A DNA stretch of 64,000 bases from Bacillota bacterium (GCA_015059495.1 SVAI01000001.1:671811-735810); one strand, 5' to 3'. Shown: positions 42,877 through 52,552, numbered from the stretch's first letter. Notes: a model not told the origin generated them from the sequence alone. A program made the numbers and translations.

Positions 42877-45498
42877 CTATTTTACCTCCGTATAATCTTT
42901 AAATAATTTATTATAAATTGGTTTGGCTGCTTCACCTACAATAAATGTTAACAAGCAAACACCCAATGTCATAAGAATACTAGTAATACTTATTCCACCA
43001 ACAATAAAGAATTGTGAAAGACCTGTTGTTAAAATAAGTACTTGTATTAACATTATAACACCTACACCAATTGATAATCTCTTGTTCGCAAAAAATGATT
43101 TATTAAGAACTGAATGTTTTAAATTTCTACATGAGAATGAATATAATAATTCATTAGCAACAAGGAATATAAACATTAATGAACCTGCAACATTAGCATC
43201 ATATGTTTTAGCATAATATAAGAATAATGCAATCATAACTATTGATTTAAATAATGCACTTATAACTATTTTAGCACTTAAAAATGGTGTAAAGAAACTT
43301 TGTGAGCCTCTATTAGATGGAGAATTATCCATTACTTCTTTATCTGATTTTTCAAATGCTAACATAATTGCTGGAATAGAATCAGTAACTAGATTAATCC
43401 ATAATAATTGAAGTGTTGTAAACATTTCCATATTAAGAAGCATTGAAACAAACACAAGTATAACTTCAACAATATTTCCAGCAAGTAGATATAAAATAAC
43501 TTTCTTAATATTTGATGTTATTCTTCTACCTTCTTCAACTCCATCAACTATTGTTGAAAAACTATCATCTACTAAAATACAATCAGCAACTTTTTTAACA
43601 ACTTCAGTACCAGTAATTCCCATACCAATTCCAATATCTGCTTTTTGTATTGCTGGAGCGTCATTAACTCCATCTCCTGTCATTGCTACTACTAATCCTT
43701 GACTTTGTAATGCTTCAACAATACGAAGTTTACTATTAGGAGTAATTCTTGCATATACTTGATATTTTTTAACAGCTTCAAGCAATTCATCATCGGTCAT
43801 TTTTTCAACATATTTACCCTCAATAGATTTATCATCAGCATCTATTATTCCAACTTGTTTAGCAATAGCAGTTGCAGTATTTATACTATCTCCTGTAATC
43901 ATAATAGGTTTTATACCACATCTTTGGCATACTTCTATAGCATTTGAAACTGTTTCTCTAGGTGGATCCATCATACCAATTAAACCGATAAATATCATAT
44001 CATTTTCAGGATCTTCTACATTTTCATATTTATATGCAAATGCAAGTAGTCTTAAAGATTTGGCTGATTGTTCTTTTTCAATATTAAATATCTTTTGTCT
44101 ATATTCATCGTTCATATAATATAGTTTTCCATTTACTAGATATTTTGAACATCTATTTATTACTGAATCTAGACTACCTTTTGTAAAAGAATAAGTTTTA
44201 CCATTTACTTCATTTATTGTTGACATCATTTTTCTATCAGAATCAAATGGAAATTCTTTAACTCTAACATAAGGGCTATTTGCTGGAAACTTAATGTGCT
44301 CTAAATACTTATAAATAGCAACTTCAGTTTCATCTCCCATGTACTTATCTTCATTTTTAGTAACATTATGATTAACTGCAGCACATATATCTAGCATTTC
44401 AGCTTTATCAATATAATCTTCATCGGTATATAATGTATCATTAACAAATAATGATTTAACTAACATTTTATTTTGCGTAATTGTTCCTGTTTTATCAGAA
44501 CATATTACATCAGTAGATCCAAGAGTTTCAACAGATGCCATTTTTCTTATAATAACATTTCTTTTTGCCATTGCTGTCATTCCTAATGATAAAATAATGG
44601 TTATTATTGATGACATACCCTCTGGAATTGCTGCAACTGCTAATGATATAGATAACATAAGAACATCGAAGAAATCATGTTTCATCCAAAGTCCTATACC
44701 CATCATTACAACAATAATACCTAAAATTATATATGTAAGAACTTTACTAACTTGATTTACTTTCTTTTGTAGTGGTGTTAAATCACTTTTTTTATTTATT
44801 AAACTATTAGCAATTTTACCAAGTTCAGTTTTCATTGCAGTTCCAGTAACAACAACAAATGCATGACCATTAGTTACATTACAACCTGCAAATACCATAT
44901 TCTTTCTTTCATATAGTTCTTTTTCTTCTTTTATATCAGCATTATCTTTCTTAATTGCTTTTGATTCTCCAGTTAATGTTGATTCATTTATTTCAAGACT
45001 TTCGGAACTAATAATTCTTCCATCAGCAGAAACATAATCTCCTGCTTCAAGTTCAACAATATCTCCAACAACAATGTTTCTAACATCTATATTTTGTTTA
45101 ATGCCATTTCTTATAACATTGTTATTAGTAACAAACATTTTATTAAGTTCTTCAATAGCAACATCAGCTTTCTTCTCTTGAATAAAACTTAATATTGCAT
45201 TAATAACAACTATAACAATAATAATTATTGAATCAACATATGATTCATGTCTAACATATGATATACCTGCTGAAAATATTGAAGCAAATATAAGTAGGAT
45301 TATCATAAAATCATTAAATTGACCTAAGAACAACATTAGATTAGATTTCTTTTTTCGCTCAATTAACTTATTTTCTCCATCCCGTTCAAGTCTTTTTTTA
45401 ACTTCTTCTTCGGTTAAACCTTTTTCACTAGTTTGAAATCTATTATATATTTCTTCAACTGTCTCATTATAAACTTCTAATTTCTTTTCTTCTCTCAT
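42877..45498 (-). CDS. P-type calcium-transporting ATPase (PMCA/PacL-like)
   Basis: An 873-residue protein. Seen: N-terminal cation ATPase domain, ESTLTGES actuator motif, helix 4 VAAIPEGMSS (family PEGL), phosphorylation motif CSDKTGTIT, DPPRE, GDGVNDAPAIQKADIG, and ten membrane helices. These are features of P2-type Ca2+ pumps, which export calcium at the cost of ATP. Helix-6 residues NLVTDSIPA support calcium over sodium/potassium. It is in an operon with a zinc-ribbon protein and a metallopeptidase upstream and a small anchored protein downstream. Confidence 0.92.
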   Translation of the reverse strand: MREEKKLEVYNETVEEIYNRFQTSEKGLTEEEVKKRLERDGENKLIERKKKSNLMLFLGQFNDFMIILLIFASIFSAGISYVRHESYVDSIIIIVIVVINAILSFIQEKKADVAIEELNKMFVTNNNVIRNGIKQNIDVRNIVVGDIVELEAGDYVSADGRIISSESLEINESTLTGESKAIKKDNADIKEEKELYERKNMVFAGCNVTNGHAFVVVTGTAMKTELGKIANSLINKKSDLTPLQKKVNQVSKVLTYIILGIIVVMMGIGLWMKHDFFDVLMLSISLAVAAIPEGMSSIITIILSLGMTAMAKRNVIIRKMASVETLGSTDVICSDKTGTITQNKMLVKSLFVNDTLYTDEDYIDKAEMLDICAAVNHNVTKNEDKYMGDETEVAIYKYLEHIKFPANSPYVRVKEFPFDSDRKMMSTINEVNGKTYSFTKGSLDSVINRCSKYLVNGKLYYMNDEYRQKIFNIEKEQSAKSLRLLAFAYKYENVEDPENDMIFIGLIGMMDPPRETVSNAIEVCQRCGIKPIMITGDSINTATAIAKQVGIIDADDKSIEGKYVEKMTDDELLEAVKKYQVYARITPNSKLRIVEALQSQGLVVAMTGDGVNDAPAIQKADIGIGMGITGTEVVKKVADCILVDDSFSTIVDGVEEGRRITSNIKKVILYLLAGNIVEVILVFVSMLLNMEMFTTLQLLWINLVTDSIPAIMLAFEKSDKEVMDNSPSNRGSQSFFTPFLSAKIVISALFKSIVMIALFLYYAKTYDANVAGSLMFIFLVANELLYSFSCRNLKHSVLNKSFFANKRLSIGVGVIMLIQVLILTTGLSQFFIVGGISITSILMTLGVCLLTFIVGEAAKPIYNKLFKDYTEVK

Positions 45499-45515
45499 AC
45501 TAATTCACCCTCAAC

Positions 45516-45698
45516 TTATTTTGATACTAAATAGGATGCAATAAATAATGCAACCATACCAATCATTCCTAATACGATAAACACTATTATTACATTTGTT
45601 AATATATAACTTTTATTACTTTGTAAAGGACATCCGCAATTTCTACAATATGTATCAGTATCTCTAACATCCCATTTGCAATTTAAACATTTCTTCAT
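45516..45698 (-). CDS. Small zinc-ribbon membrane protein, 60 aa
   Basis: Seen: N-terminal CLNCKWDVRDTDTYCRNCGC, a double-Cys zinc ribbon, then one membrane helix (about 32-54). The same ribbon-plus-helix plan opens the metallopeptidase just upstream. It sits 17 bp before the calcium ATPase gene. Function unknown. Confidence 0.65.
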   Translation of the reverse strand: MKKCLNCKWDVRDTDTYCRNCGCPLQSNKSYILTNVIIVFIVLGMIGMVALFIASYLVSK

Positions 45699-45707
45699 AT
45701 CGCACCT

Positions 45708-46874
45708 CTATAATCTTGATTTGATAACATTAACAATTTCTTTGCTCATTGGTTTCATGTTATCTCCATGCAAATAGTAATCGTGTATTGCTTCTGCGAT
45801 TGTTTCATCAGCAATCAAATTACCTTGTTTATCTTCTGATCCAGCATATTTAGAAATTGAACTAGCAAATTCTTTAATTGTTAGATTAGTTCCATATTTA
45901 TTGTTGTAGTTATTTAAGGCTTCGGCTAATAGAGTAGTTGAGTATGTTCCACTATTAAATTCATTTAAAATATTATCAATTGTATCCTTATTATCTTTGG
46001 TAACTAGTGTTATGTTATCAATATTGTATTTTTTTAACAAACTTACAAATGATATATAATGTCCTAATTCGTGTGCAATAGTTGATTCCCAAGTAGCATC
46101 ATTTACATACCAGTTTTCTCCGACAACACTTTCAACAGGATTTTTCATTATATCTTCATTTAAGAAATAATAACTATTTATTAAGATTTGCGTTTTATTA
46201 ACTTTGTTATAAGAATTAATACTCTCATTAATATTTACAAATTGATACATTGGTTGAAAGCGAGCAATATACTCTTGTTTTGAACTTGCATTAGTTATTG
46301 TAATATTTGTTAATGCACCTTTTATATTTGGAAATAATAAATACATCCTATCTATAACATTTTTAATCTTTGTGCTTTCTTCAACTGACATATCACAAAA
46401 AGATACACTAGGAATTGAATAATCCTGTTCAATGCTATTAGCCATAATAGAAACATCAATATCATTAAAACAATTAAAATCTTGATTAGATATATCTTTT
46501 TTTATAAATTCTATTGCTTCCTCATAACTATTAATGTTTTTTCTATGATATTTATTATCTGTTTTCATAAGTGAAGTATTATAACCATAAATATAATTAA
46601 ATGCTTGTTTCTTTAAATAGAAGAAAGGTTTAAATAAATCTTCTCCTCTAATAACTAACATTATTGTAAAGATAATAAATGCAAGTGCTAATAAACTTCC
46701 TAACATAGATAATCTACCACTTTGTTTAACAGTAGCACCATTCATTATCATATTTACATTTTCTTCATCTTTTAAAAATGAATATCCTCTGGCTGTCCAT
46801 TGACCACACTTATAACAAAAGTTGTCATCGTTTTCAATTTCATCTGCATCACATTTTTGATTTAAACATCTCAT
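45708..46874 (-). CDS. Zinc-ribbon membrane metallopeptidase-like protein
   Basis: About 388 residues. Seen: an N-terminal zinc ribbon (CLNQKCDADE...FCYKCG), one membrane helix (about 55-75), and an extracytoplasmic domain with STIAHELGHYISF (HExxH) and the later ADETIAEAIHDY, which may give the third ligand. I chose the ATG at 46874 (MRCLNQKC) because GGTGG lies upstream and it begins directly at the ribbon. It shares the HExxH logic but little else with the 41.4-kb protein. It is the first gene of the calcium ATPase operon. Confidence 0.6.
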   Translation of the reverse strand: MRCLNQKCDADEIENDDNFCYKCGQWTARGYSFLKDEENVNMIMNGATVKQSGRLSMLGSLLALAFIIFTIMLVIRGEDLFKPFFYLKKQAFNYIYGYNTSLMKTDNKYHRKNINSYEEAIEFIKKDISNQDFNCFNDIDVSIMANSIEQDYSIPSVSFCDMSVEESTKIKNVIDRMYLLFPNIKGALTNITITNASSKQEYIARFQPMYQFVNINESINSYNKVNKTQILINSYYFLNEDIMKNPVESVVGENWYVNDATWESTIAHELGHYISFVSLLKKYNIDNITLVTKDNKDTIDNILNEFNSGTYSTTLLAEALNNYNNKYGTNLTIKEFASSISKYAGSEDKQGNLIADETIAEAIHDYYLHGDNMKPMSKEIVNVIKSRL

Positions 46875-47002
46875 AACTGACCACCATATTAATATATCCT
46901 CTACCATATACTAGTATAACATAAAATCTGACAAAAAGTGCACTATATCGTAAATATTTTAAACATTTTTAATGAGAAAATTAATATGAAAGGGTGTATG
47001 AT

Positions 47003-47233
47003 ATGAAAGATGATAATTTATATTATGTTGTAACCCAAAATATAAAGAAATATAGAAAGCAAAAAGGTTGGACACAAGTTAAATTAGCAATGGAAAGTAA
47101 TATTAGTGTTGATTACTTAAAAAAGATTGAAACTAAGAGTGGATGTGATAAACAATTCTCATTAGACACAATACAAAAAATTTCTAAAGCATTAAATATT
47201 GATGTAAAAGAATTATTTAATAAATTAGATTAA
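47003..47233 (+). CDS. XRE-family helix-turn-helix regulator
   Basis: A 76-residue protein consisting only of a Cro/CI-type HTH: NIKKYRKQKGWTQVKLAMES then VDYLKKIET and the family end KALNIDVKELF. I chose the ATG at 47003 because AAAGGG lies 8 nt upstream; the track start is 3 nt from it. It is divergent from the metallopeptidase/calcium ATPase operon and might control it. Confidence 0.85.
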   Translation: MKDDNLYYVVTQNIKKYRKQKGWTQVKLAMESNISVDYLKKIETKSGCDKQFSLDTIQKISKALNIDVKELFNKLD

Positions 47234-47263
47234 AAAAATTGCAGTCATGAGGTTGCAATTTTT
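47233..47263 (+). terminator. Terminator of the XRE gene
   Basis: AAAATTGCA / TGCAATTTT stem with a T tail immediately after the stop codon. Confidence 0.7.
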
Positions 47264-47288
47264 ATTGTTTTTATGGTAAAATATATAT

Positions 47289-47396
47289 AGAAATTGATAC
47301 AACTATGTATTAATTCCTAATTGTGATGGAAAAGTTGTAAATAACTTAACCAATCGCTCCAATTAAAAAAATACACACGAATGTGTGTTTTTTTAT
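47289..47396 (+). ncRNA. Candidate small RNA, about 108 nt
   Basis: A possible promoter TTGCAA, 18 nt, TAAAAT (47253-47282) is followed by about 80 nt without an ORF. A strong terminator then follows (ACACAC-GAAT-GTGTGT plus T run, 47373-47396). It does not match tRNA, 6S, SRP or tmRNA by eye. The -35 overlaps the previous terminator, which lowers confidence. Confidence 0.35.
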
Positions 47397-47436
47397 ATCT
47401 TATAAAATATTCTTCTCTTCATTATAACGTAAACTA

Positions 47437-47463
47437 AAAAGAGACTTAATAGTCTCTTATTTT
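47437..47463 (-). terminator. Terminator of the 529-aa protein gene
   Basis: AAGAGACT-ATTA-AGTCTCTT with a T run on the minus strand. Confidence 0.7.
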
Positions 47464-49046
47464 AATTTAATGATGTATCTCTTATCTCTAATAGTTAATT
47501 GTAATTCAATACTTTCAGCATTTTTAATATTACTAGATGTTTCTAGTATAATAGCATCATTAACACTCTTAGGAGTTTTATCTTCAACACCAGCATAATT
47601 ATCTTTACCATTAATTTTATATTTAATAACTCCATAATCACTAAAAAATGATGTTTTAGTTTTTAAATTTTTAAAGTATGTAGCATTATTATCAGGATTA
47701 AAACTTCCATTTAATACTATTAATAAACCATTACTTGATGCATTAACAGCATTCATAGAATCTTTACATTCTTCTTTATAACAGTATTGATATGTATATC
47801 TATAACTATTAGTTATACCAACATTATCAACTTTTAAAGTAGTATTTAATACATTAGATTTATTAAATTTAACTTCTTCCCCTATATTATAATTACCTAC
47901 TACTCCAACAGAAGAAGTAAAACTAGGAGATAAAGTTATTTCCTTATATTTAGGAATAACTTCTTCTTTCTTATATACTAAAGAATCTAGTATCTTAATC
48001 TTATATTTACTCTTAGCTTGATCCTCATTTAATTCATAAGTTAATACATATTCATAAGACTTACCTTGTCCTAATTTTTCACCATAATATGGTATTGCTA
48101 AATCAACAAATTTACCACTTCTATCTAAAGTTGGATATATACAATTATTATTAATATCTAAACAAAAATCTGAGGTACCAATACTTAATAAATCATTAGA
48201 ATTATTAGTAGCAGTAACTTTAACAGCTAAATATATCTTACCATCCATTATTTTATTACCAGCATAATCTAATGTTGATAATGTAGAACCATTAAACTTT
48301 AATGACATCTTTGAATAAGTAAATGATTGATCTACTCTTACAATTCTATTTAATGAAATAATAAACTTACCTAATAAGAATACTACTATTACTCCAGTAA
48401 TAGCACCTAATACTTTAAATACATTCTTATTTTCAATAAAATAATATTTAATTTCTCTAATATATCTATTTAACCATCTCTTAAACTTATAATCTTCATT
48501 AGTAATATTAATTTCTACTTCTTCACTATCTTCTTCATCTAGATTAATTTCTTCTCTAATATCTAAGAAATCACCAGATCTAACATCAAAACCAAATGTT
48601 AATAGTAAATGAATAACTACAACTACAATTTGACTATAAAATAAGATTGAAGTTAAACTTCGAATAATAAGCGAAGTCGATGACTCTAACTCCGAATTAA
48701 CAGCATTAACAAGTAAACCTTTTGAAAACACTGAAAACACTAATACAACAAAATAAAATATAGTTAATAAAAGATAAGGAAAATAATACTTATTCTTCTT
48801 TTTAAATAAAGAAGTTAATAATATATAAAATATAATGATTAAAATACTAGCTATAATCATTAAGAAAGAATAATATATTTCAGGTGCATTATTAATAGTA
48901 GTAACATAACCATCTACTACAAATCTATTAAAGAAATTATTTAAATTATAATACATGAATATTAAATACAATATAGGTATTAATATAATAAAATGTAATA
49001 ATTTAAACTTTTGAATAATAAATGCAAAAGGCTTTCTAATAATCAT
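47457..49046 (-). CDS. Polytopic membrane protein with extracellular beta-domain, 529 aa
   Basis: Seen: about four membrane helices in the first 155 residues, an acidic cytoplasmic stretch (NLDEEDSEEVEINI), a fifth helix (about 213-232), and a C-terminal extracellular region of about 290 residues. That region has AVKVTATNNSNDLLSIG, a pattern of DUF4352-like Ig folds, and four Cys. Function unknown. It is downstream of a LysM protein gene but separated from it by a terminator. Confidence 0.5.
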   Translation of the reverse strand: MIIRKPFAFIIQKFKLLHFIILIPILYLIFMYYNLNNFFNRFVVDGYVTTINNAPEIYYSFLMIIASILIIIFYILLTSLFKKKNKYYFPYLLLTIFYFVVLVFSVFSKGLLVNAVNSELESSTSLIIRSLTSILFYSQIVVVVIHLLLTFGFDVRSGDFLDIREEINLDEEDSEEVEINITNEDYKFKRWLNRYIREIKYYFIENKNVFKVLGAITGVIVVFLLGKFIISLNRIVRVDQSFTYSKMSLKFNGSTLSTLDYAGNKIMDGKIYLAVKVTATNNSNDLLSIGTSDFCLDINNNCIYPTLDRSGKFVDLAIPYYGEKLGQGKSYEYVLTYELNEDQAKSKYKIKILDSLVYKKEEVIPKYKEITLSPSFTSSVGVVGNYNIGEEVKFNKSNVLNTTLKVDNVGITNSYRYTYQYCYKEECKDSMNAVNASSNGLLIVLNGSFNPDNNATYFKNLKTKTSFFSDYGVIKYKINGKDNYAGVEDKTPKSVNDAIILETSSNIKNAESIELQLTIRDKRYIIKLK

Positions 49047-49097
49047 TTTATATTCCCCTATTCTTAAAAATTATTATATCATTTAATTTAAAAATAA

Positions 49098-49120
49098 AAA
49101 AGGTCTATTGACCTATTTTT
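49098..49120 (-). terminator. Terminator of the LysM gene
   Basis: AGGTC-AATA-GACCT with a T run on the minus strand. Confidence 0.65.
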
Positions 49121-49412
49121 TATGAAATAATAATTGTCCTGGTAATAAATAAATAGTATTTTCTCTTAATAATTCTTCTTTAGATATATTAAACTTATCA
49201 CTAACTATATCTAAAGTATCACCTTCAATACTAATATAATAACTATAATCTTTCTTTGGTATTAATAATTCTTGATCTGGATATATATAATCATTTTCAT
49301 CTATACCATTTAACTTCATTAAAAGTATTGGATTAACACCATAAGTTTTAGCTATTGAATAAATACTATCACCAGAACTTATTTTATAAACACTATAACA
49401 TTTATCTAACAT
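49113..49412 (-). CDS. Double LysM-domain protein, 99 aa
   Basis: Seen: first LysM YKISSGDSIYSIAKTYGVNPILLMKLNG with DQELLIP, then a second, weaker LysM (YISIEGDTLDIVSDKFNISKEEL). LysM domains bind N-acetylglucosamine polymers. No signal peptide is present, as in some spore-coat LysM proteins, so location is uncertain. It is 44 bp downstream of the 370-residue gene. Confidence 0.85.
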   Translation of the reverse strand: MLDKCYSVYKISSGDSIYSIAKTYGVNPILLMKLNGIDENDYIYPDQELLIPKKDYSYYISIEGDTLDIVSDKFNISKEELLRENTIYLLPGQLLFHKK

Positions 49413-49455
49413 ATAATCACATCCTAATATAAAATATGATTAATATTATTTTATG

Positions 49456-50568
49456 TTAATAAATATATATTACATTATCATTATTAAAGTTCCATTCAAA
49501 ATTAGACATAACTTTAACTTCACCATTAACTTGATCATAATAATATAAAGTATCTCTAACTAAATAATATACATAATTATTAGTTTTATATATTATTTTA
49601 CTAACTGCTAAATTACTAACTAATACATTAGTATTCTTAGTCTTTAATAATAACTTAGTACCCTCTAATACATATTCTTGATCTTCATCATAAGTAAATG
49701 ACATTATATTATTAATTAACTTTAACATACTTATCTTTTCAAATTTATTATTAACTAATATCTTACCATCCCTATTTTCATTACCAATAATATCCATAGT
49801 TCTCTTCTTTATATTTAATTCATATTCGATTTTATTCTTTTTATCAACTAAATATATAGAATCTTTATAAGTACCAAGTACATAACTTTCAAAAGATACA
49901 TCATAATTTAACTTCCATGATTCTTTTGATTTAGTTTTTAAATTAATAACTATTAATTCTTTATAATTATATTGTAAATCATAATTAGGTATAACTAAAT
50001 AATCATTAATTATAGTAGCAAGAGATATATTATAATAATCATTATTAAATAACTTAATATCTCCACTATTATTATTATCAATATATTTAAAACTATTATA
50101 ATTCCATATTAAATAATTTCTATCTAATAAATCATAAGTATTAATATTACCAATCTTATTATATTTTACTTCTCTATTATTTTTATATTCACTTAAATCT
50201 ATATTACTAACTAATCTATAATCTATATTATTACCATCACTAATACATAATACTTTATTATCTTTATTTTTTAAATGATTAATAATACAACTAGTATTAT
50301 CATTTTCTTTAGTTTCAATAGACTTAATTAACTTCTTACCAATATATTTATTATCAAAATTATATTCATATACTTTATCATCTTTACTAATATTTAATGA
50401 ATATCTCTTAGTCTTTCTATTATAAGATTCTACTATTTGATAATTATCTCTCTTATATTTTTTAGTATAATTTTTAGGTATAAAAAAGAATATTATTAAA
50501 AGTATTAATAATATTATAATTAAATATAAACGTATTTCAGGTCTTAATTTAATCTTCTTTTTTACCAT
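49456..50568 (-). CDS. Single-pass membrane protein with long extracellular domain, 370 aa
   Basis: Seen: a basic start (MVKKKIKLRPE), one membrane helix (about 13-31) and about 335 residues of Asn/Tyr/Lys-rich beta structure with repeating blade-like units (e.g. YLVIPNYDLQYNYKELIVIN and SIYLVDKKNKIEY), suggesting a beta-propeller. Not recognised. It overlaps the bPH gene by 20 bp and has a weak RBS, so translation is probably coupled. Confidence 0.5.
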   Translation of the reverse strand: MVKKKIKLRPEIRLYLIIILLILLIIFFFIPKNYTKKYKRDNYQIVESYNRKTKRYSLNISKDDKVYEYNFDNKYIGKKLIKSIETKENDNTSCIINHLKNKDNKVLCISDGNNIDYRLVSNIDLSEYKNNREVKYNKIGNINTYDLLDRNYLIWNYNSFKYIDNNNSGDIKLFNNDYYNISLATIINDYLVIPNYDLQYNYKELIVINLKTKSKESWKLNYDVSFESYVLGTYKDSIYLVDKKNKIEYELNIKKRTMDIIGNENRDGKILVNNKFEKISMLKLINNIMSFTYDEDQEYVLEGTKLLLKTKNTNVLVSNLAVSKIIYKTNNYVYYLVRDTLYYYDQVNGEVKVMSNFEWNFNNDNVIYIY

Positions 50569-50986
50569 ATTTTTTCTTTTCTTTCATCATATAAGAAGAG
50601 ATATTAGTCTCAATTTCAGGTAAACCCTTCTTAGTAATATTAGAAACAACTACTACTTCTTTGACAGTATCTATAACAATTCTACCCCATAGTAATTCTT
50701 GATGTACTTCTAAATCGTTAAATAAATCTGGAGTAATACTATTTAAATGATATCCCCAAAGTAAACATTTTTGTCCCATGATAATTCTTTTATTAGTAAG
50801 ACATACAACACATGTATCAAAGATATTAGTAAAACTATCATTCTTTTGACCAGCAAAAGCAAATAGAATTATTTCATCTTTATTTAAGTGTTTATCTATT
50901 ACCTCACAGTGTTTTTTAATTCTCCATGCAATACCACCTGGAAACTTACGTCTAAACTCCATAACTTGATTATAAGCAGCACCCAT
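50549..50986 (-). CDS. Bacterial PH-domain protein
   Basis: A 145-residue protein. Seen: NKDEIILFAFAGQKN, CVVCLTNKRIIMGQKC and DTVKEVVVVSNI, the pattern of bacterial PH (bPH) domains, with a charged helical C-terminus (MMKEKKKYGKKED). No membrane helix. Such proteins may bind membrane partners. It lies between the 416- and 370-residue genes in one operon; GGAGG precedes the ATG. Confidence 0.7.
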   Translation of the reverse strand: MGAAYNQVMEFRRKFPGGIAWRIKKHCEVIDKHLNKDEIILFAFAGQKNDSFTNIFDTCVVCLTNKRIIMGQKCLLWGYHLNSITPDLFNDLEVHQELLWGRIVIDTVKEVVVVSNITKKGLPEIETNISSYMMKEKKKYGKKED

Positions 50987-50997
50987 AAAACTACCTC

Positions 50998-52248
50998 CTA
51001 TCTAAGATTTAGTACTAAATATACTACACCTGCTATTATACCCATAGTAAATATAATTGCAAGTATAACCATAACAATATTAAAGAAAGTATTAGATTCC
51101 TTCTTTTCTTCTTCTACTTTAATCTTAATATCTTCTTGTTTTTCAACTTTATTAACTTCTTCTTTTTTAATAATTCTATACTTAGAATGAACCATTTGAT
51201 TCTTATTTAATGCATTTAAATTAATAGATGTTTGAGTCATAGCTAAGTCTAATCTATTCTCAGTCATTTCTTTAGAATGAGAATTCTCTAAAGACTTAAT
51301 AACTTCAACATTAGTTTTATAATTATGCATAATAGTTAATGCATTAACTTCATCAATATTATTCTTAATAATTAAATTCATACTCTCTAAATATAATCCT
51401 GAATTATCTCTTAATCCCTTAGTAATCTTTTTAATATATTCATAATACTTAGAGAATAATGTAGATATTAAAGCACTCTTATCAATATAAACATTATTTA
51501 ATAAGTACACATTACTAGTAGTTAATTCATTATTATAATCATATACAGGGGCTAATTTCTTAAAACTTAAATCTTTATTAACAATAATACTATAAGTATT
51601 AAAGCCTCTTAAACTATTATTAGATATAAAATCAAATAATATCATTTTAATATAATCTGTCTTTAAATTCTCTAATTGTTCATCATTTAACTTAAATAAT
51701 AAACTAATAGATCTAATACCCATTTCAATAGTACTAATAACATCAGCTTCACTATTAACTACATATGTTTTATCTCCAATTGGTAAAGAAAAATAACTCT
51801 TTAACCATGGATTAAGATCAATAGTTCTTTCTTTAATTAGTTTAATAACTTTATTAACTAACATATCTAAACCTATTTGTTGTTCACTTTGATCTTTAAC
51901 ACTAATGTTAACAACTCCACACATATTAGTATCTGTTTCAATTCTATATACTTTAGATGCAGCAATATCAAGTAAATCAGCTATTTCACTATTTATAATA
52001 TCTAAATCATCTCTAGTTTTATCAACTGATGATTTCATAAATGCTTCATACATACTAGGTGCATAATATTCTTCACCAGTTTCGTTATCTACTTTTCTTG
52101 TTTTACTTTCAATTGCTATTTCTTTAGTATTAACTAGTTTATACTTAGAATTATTAATTACTTCAAACTTGATTCTACTCTTTTTAACTATACCATTAAA
52201 GGTATCTACAAGGTAGAATTCTTTACTATTAAAAAATTCTTCATTCAT
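50998..52248 (-). CDS. Tail-anchored protein with possible HipA-like pseudokinase fold, 416 aa
   Basis: Seen: KMILFDFISNNSLRGFNTYS followed by FKKLAPVYDYNNE, similar in spacing to HipA-type kinases (FDFLIGNTDxHxKN ... LAPxYD). The catalytic Asp of the first motif appears to be missing, while the metal-binding Asp of the second is kept. A charged linker and a single C-terminal membrane helix (about 392-414) follow. I infer an inactive or atypical kinase fold held at the membrane; this is tentative. It is the first gene of the operon with the bPH and 370-residue proteins. GGTGGAG precedes the ATG. Confidence 0.4.
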   Translation of the reverse strand: MNEEFFNSKEFYLVDTFNGIVKKSRIKFEVINNSKYKLVNTKEIAIESKTRKVDNETGEEYYAPSMYEAFMKSSVDKTRDDLDIINSEIADLLDIAASKVYRIETDTNMCGVVNISVKDQSEQQIGLDMLVNKVIKLIKERTIDLNPWLKSYFSLPIGDKTYVVNSEADVISTIEMGIRSISLLFKLNDEQLENLKTDYIKMILFDFISNNSLRGFNTYSIIVNKDLSFKKLAPVYDYNNELTTSNVYLLNNVYIDKSALISTLFSKYYEYIKKITKGLRDNSGLYLESMNLIIKNNIDEVNALTIMHNYKTNVEVIKSLENSHSKEMTENRLDLAMTQTSINLNALNKNQMVHSKYRIIKKEEVNKVEKQEDIKIKVEEEKKESNTFFNIVMVILAIIFTMGIIAGVVYLVLNLR

Positions 52249-52353
52249 TATTACTCCACCTAATTCTATCTAGTTAATTATATCATAGAATTAATAGTTA
52301 TTTATTAAAAAAATGAAATAATTTATTTTTTTTAATTTTTTTTAAAAAAATAT

Positions 52354-52381
52354 TTGTAATTTCAAATATTTGTGGTATAAT
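52354..52381 (+). promoter_or_regulatory. Promoter of tRNA-Gly
   Basis: TTGTAA, a 16-nt spacer and TATAAT (52376-52381), 20 nt before the tRNA. The inverted repeat AAATATTTG / CAAATATTT overlaps the -35 region. Confidence 0.6.
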
Positions 52382-52401
52382 TTACCTATCAGTTGATTTA
52401 T

Positions 52402-52475
52402 GCGGATGTAGTTCAACGGTAGAACTTCAGCCTTCCAAGCTGATAACGTGGGTTCGGCTCCCATCATCCGCTCCA
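52402..52475 (+). tRNA. tRNA-Gly (TCC)
   Basis: Acceptor GCGGATG pairs with CATCCGC; the anticodon loop CTTCCAA gives TCC; T-arm GGGTTCGGCTCCC; discriminator U73; encoded CCA. The rest of the 304-bp gap between 52249 and 52552 holds only its promoter and terminator. Confidence 0.95.
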
Positions 52476-52486
52476 ATTTATAAATA

Positions 52487-52517
52487 AAAGTTATTCAATT
52501 ATGAATAACTTTTTTTG
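52487..52517 (+). terminator. Terminator of tRNA-Gly
   Basis: AAGTTATTC-AATTAT-GAATAACTT followed by a T run. Confidence 0.7.
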
Positions 52518-52552
52518 TTAATATAAGCATAAAAAAGATAACCTAAGTTATC

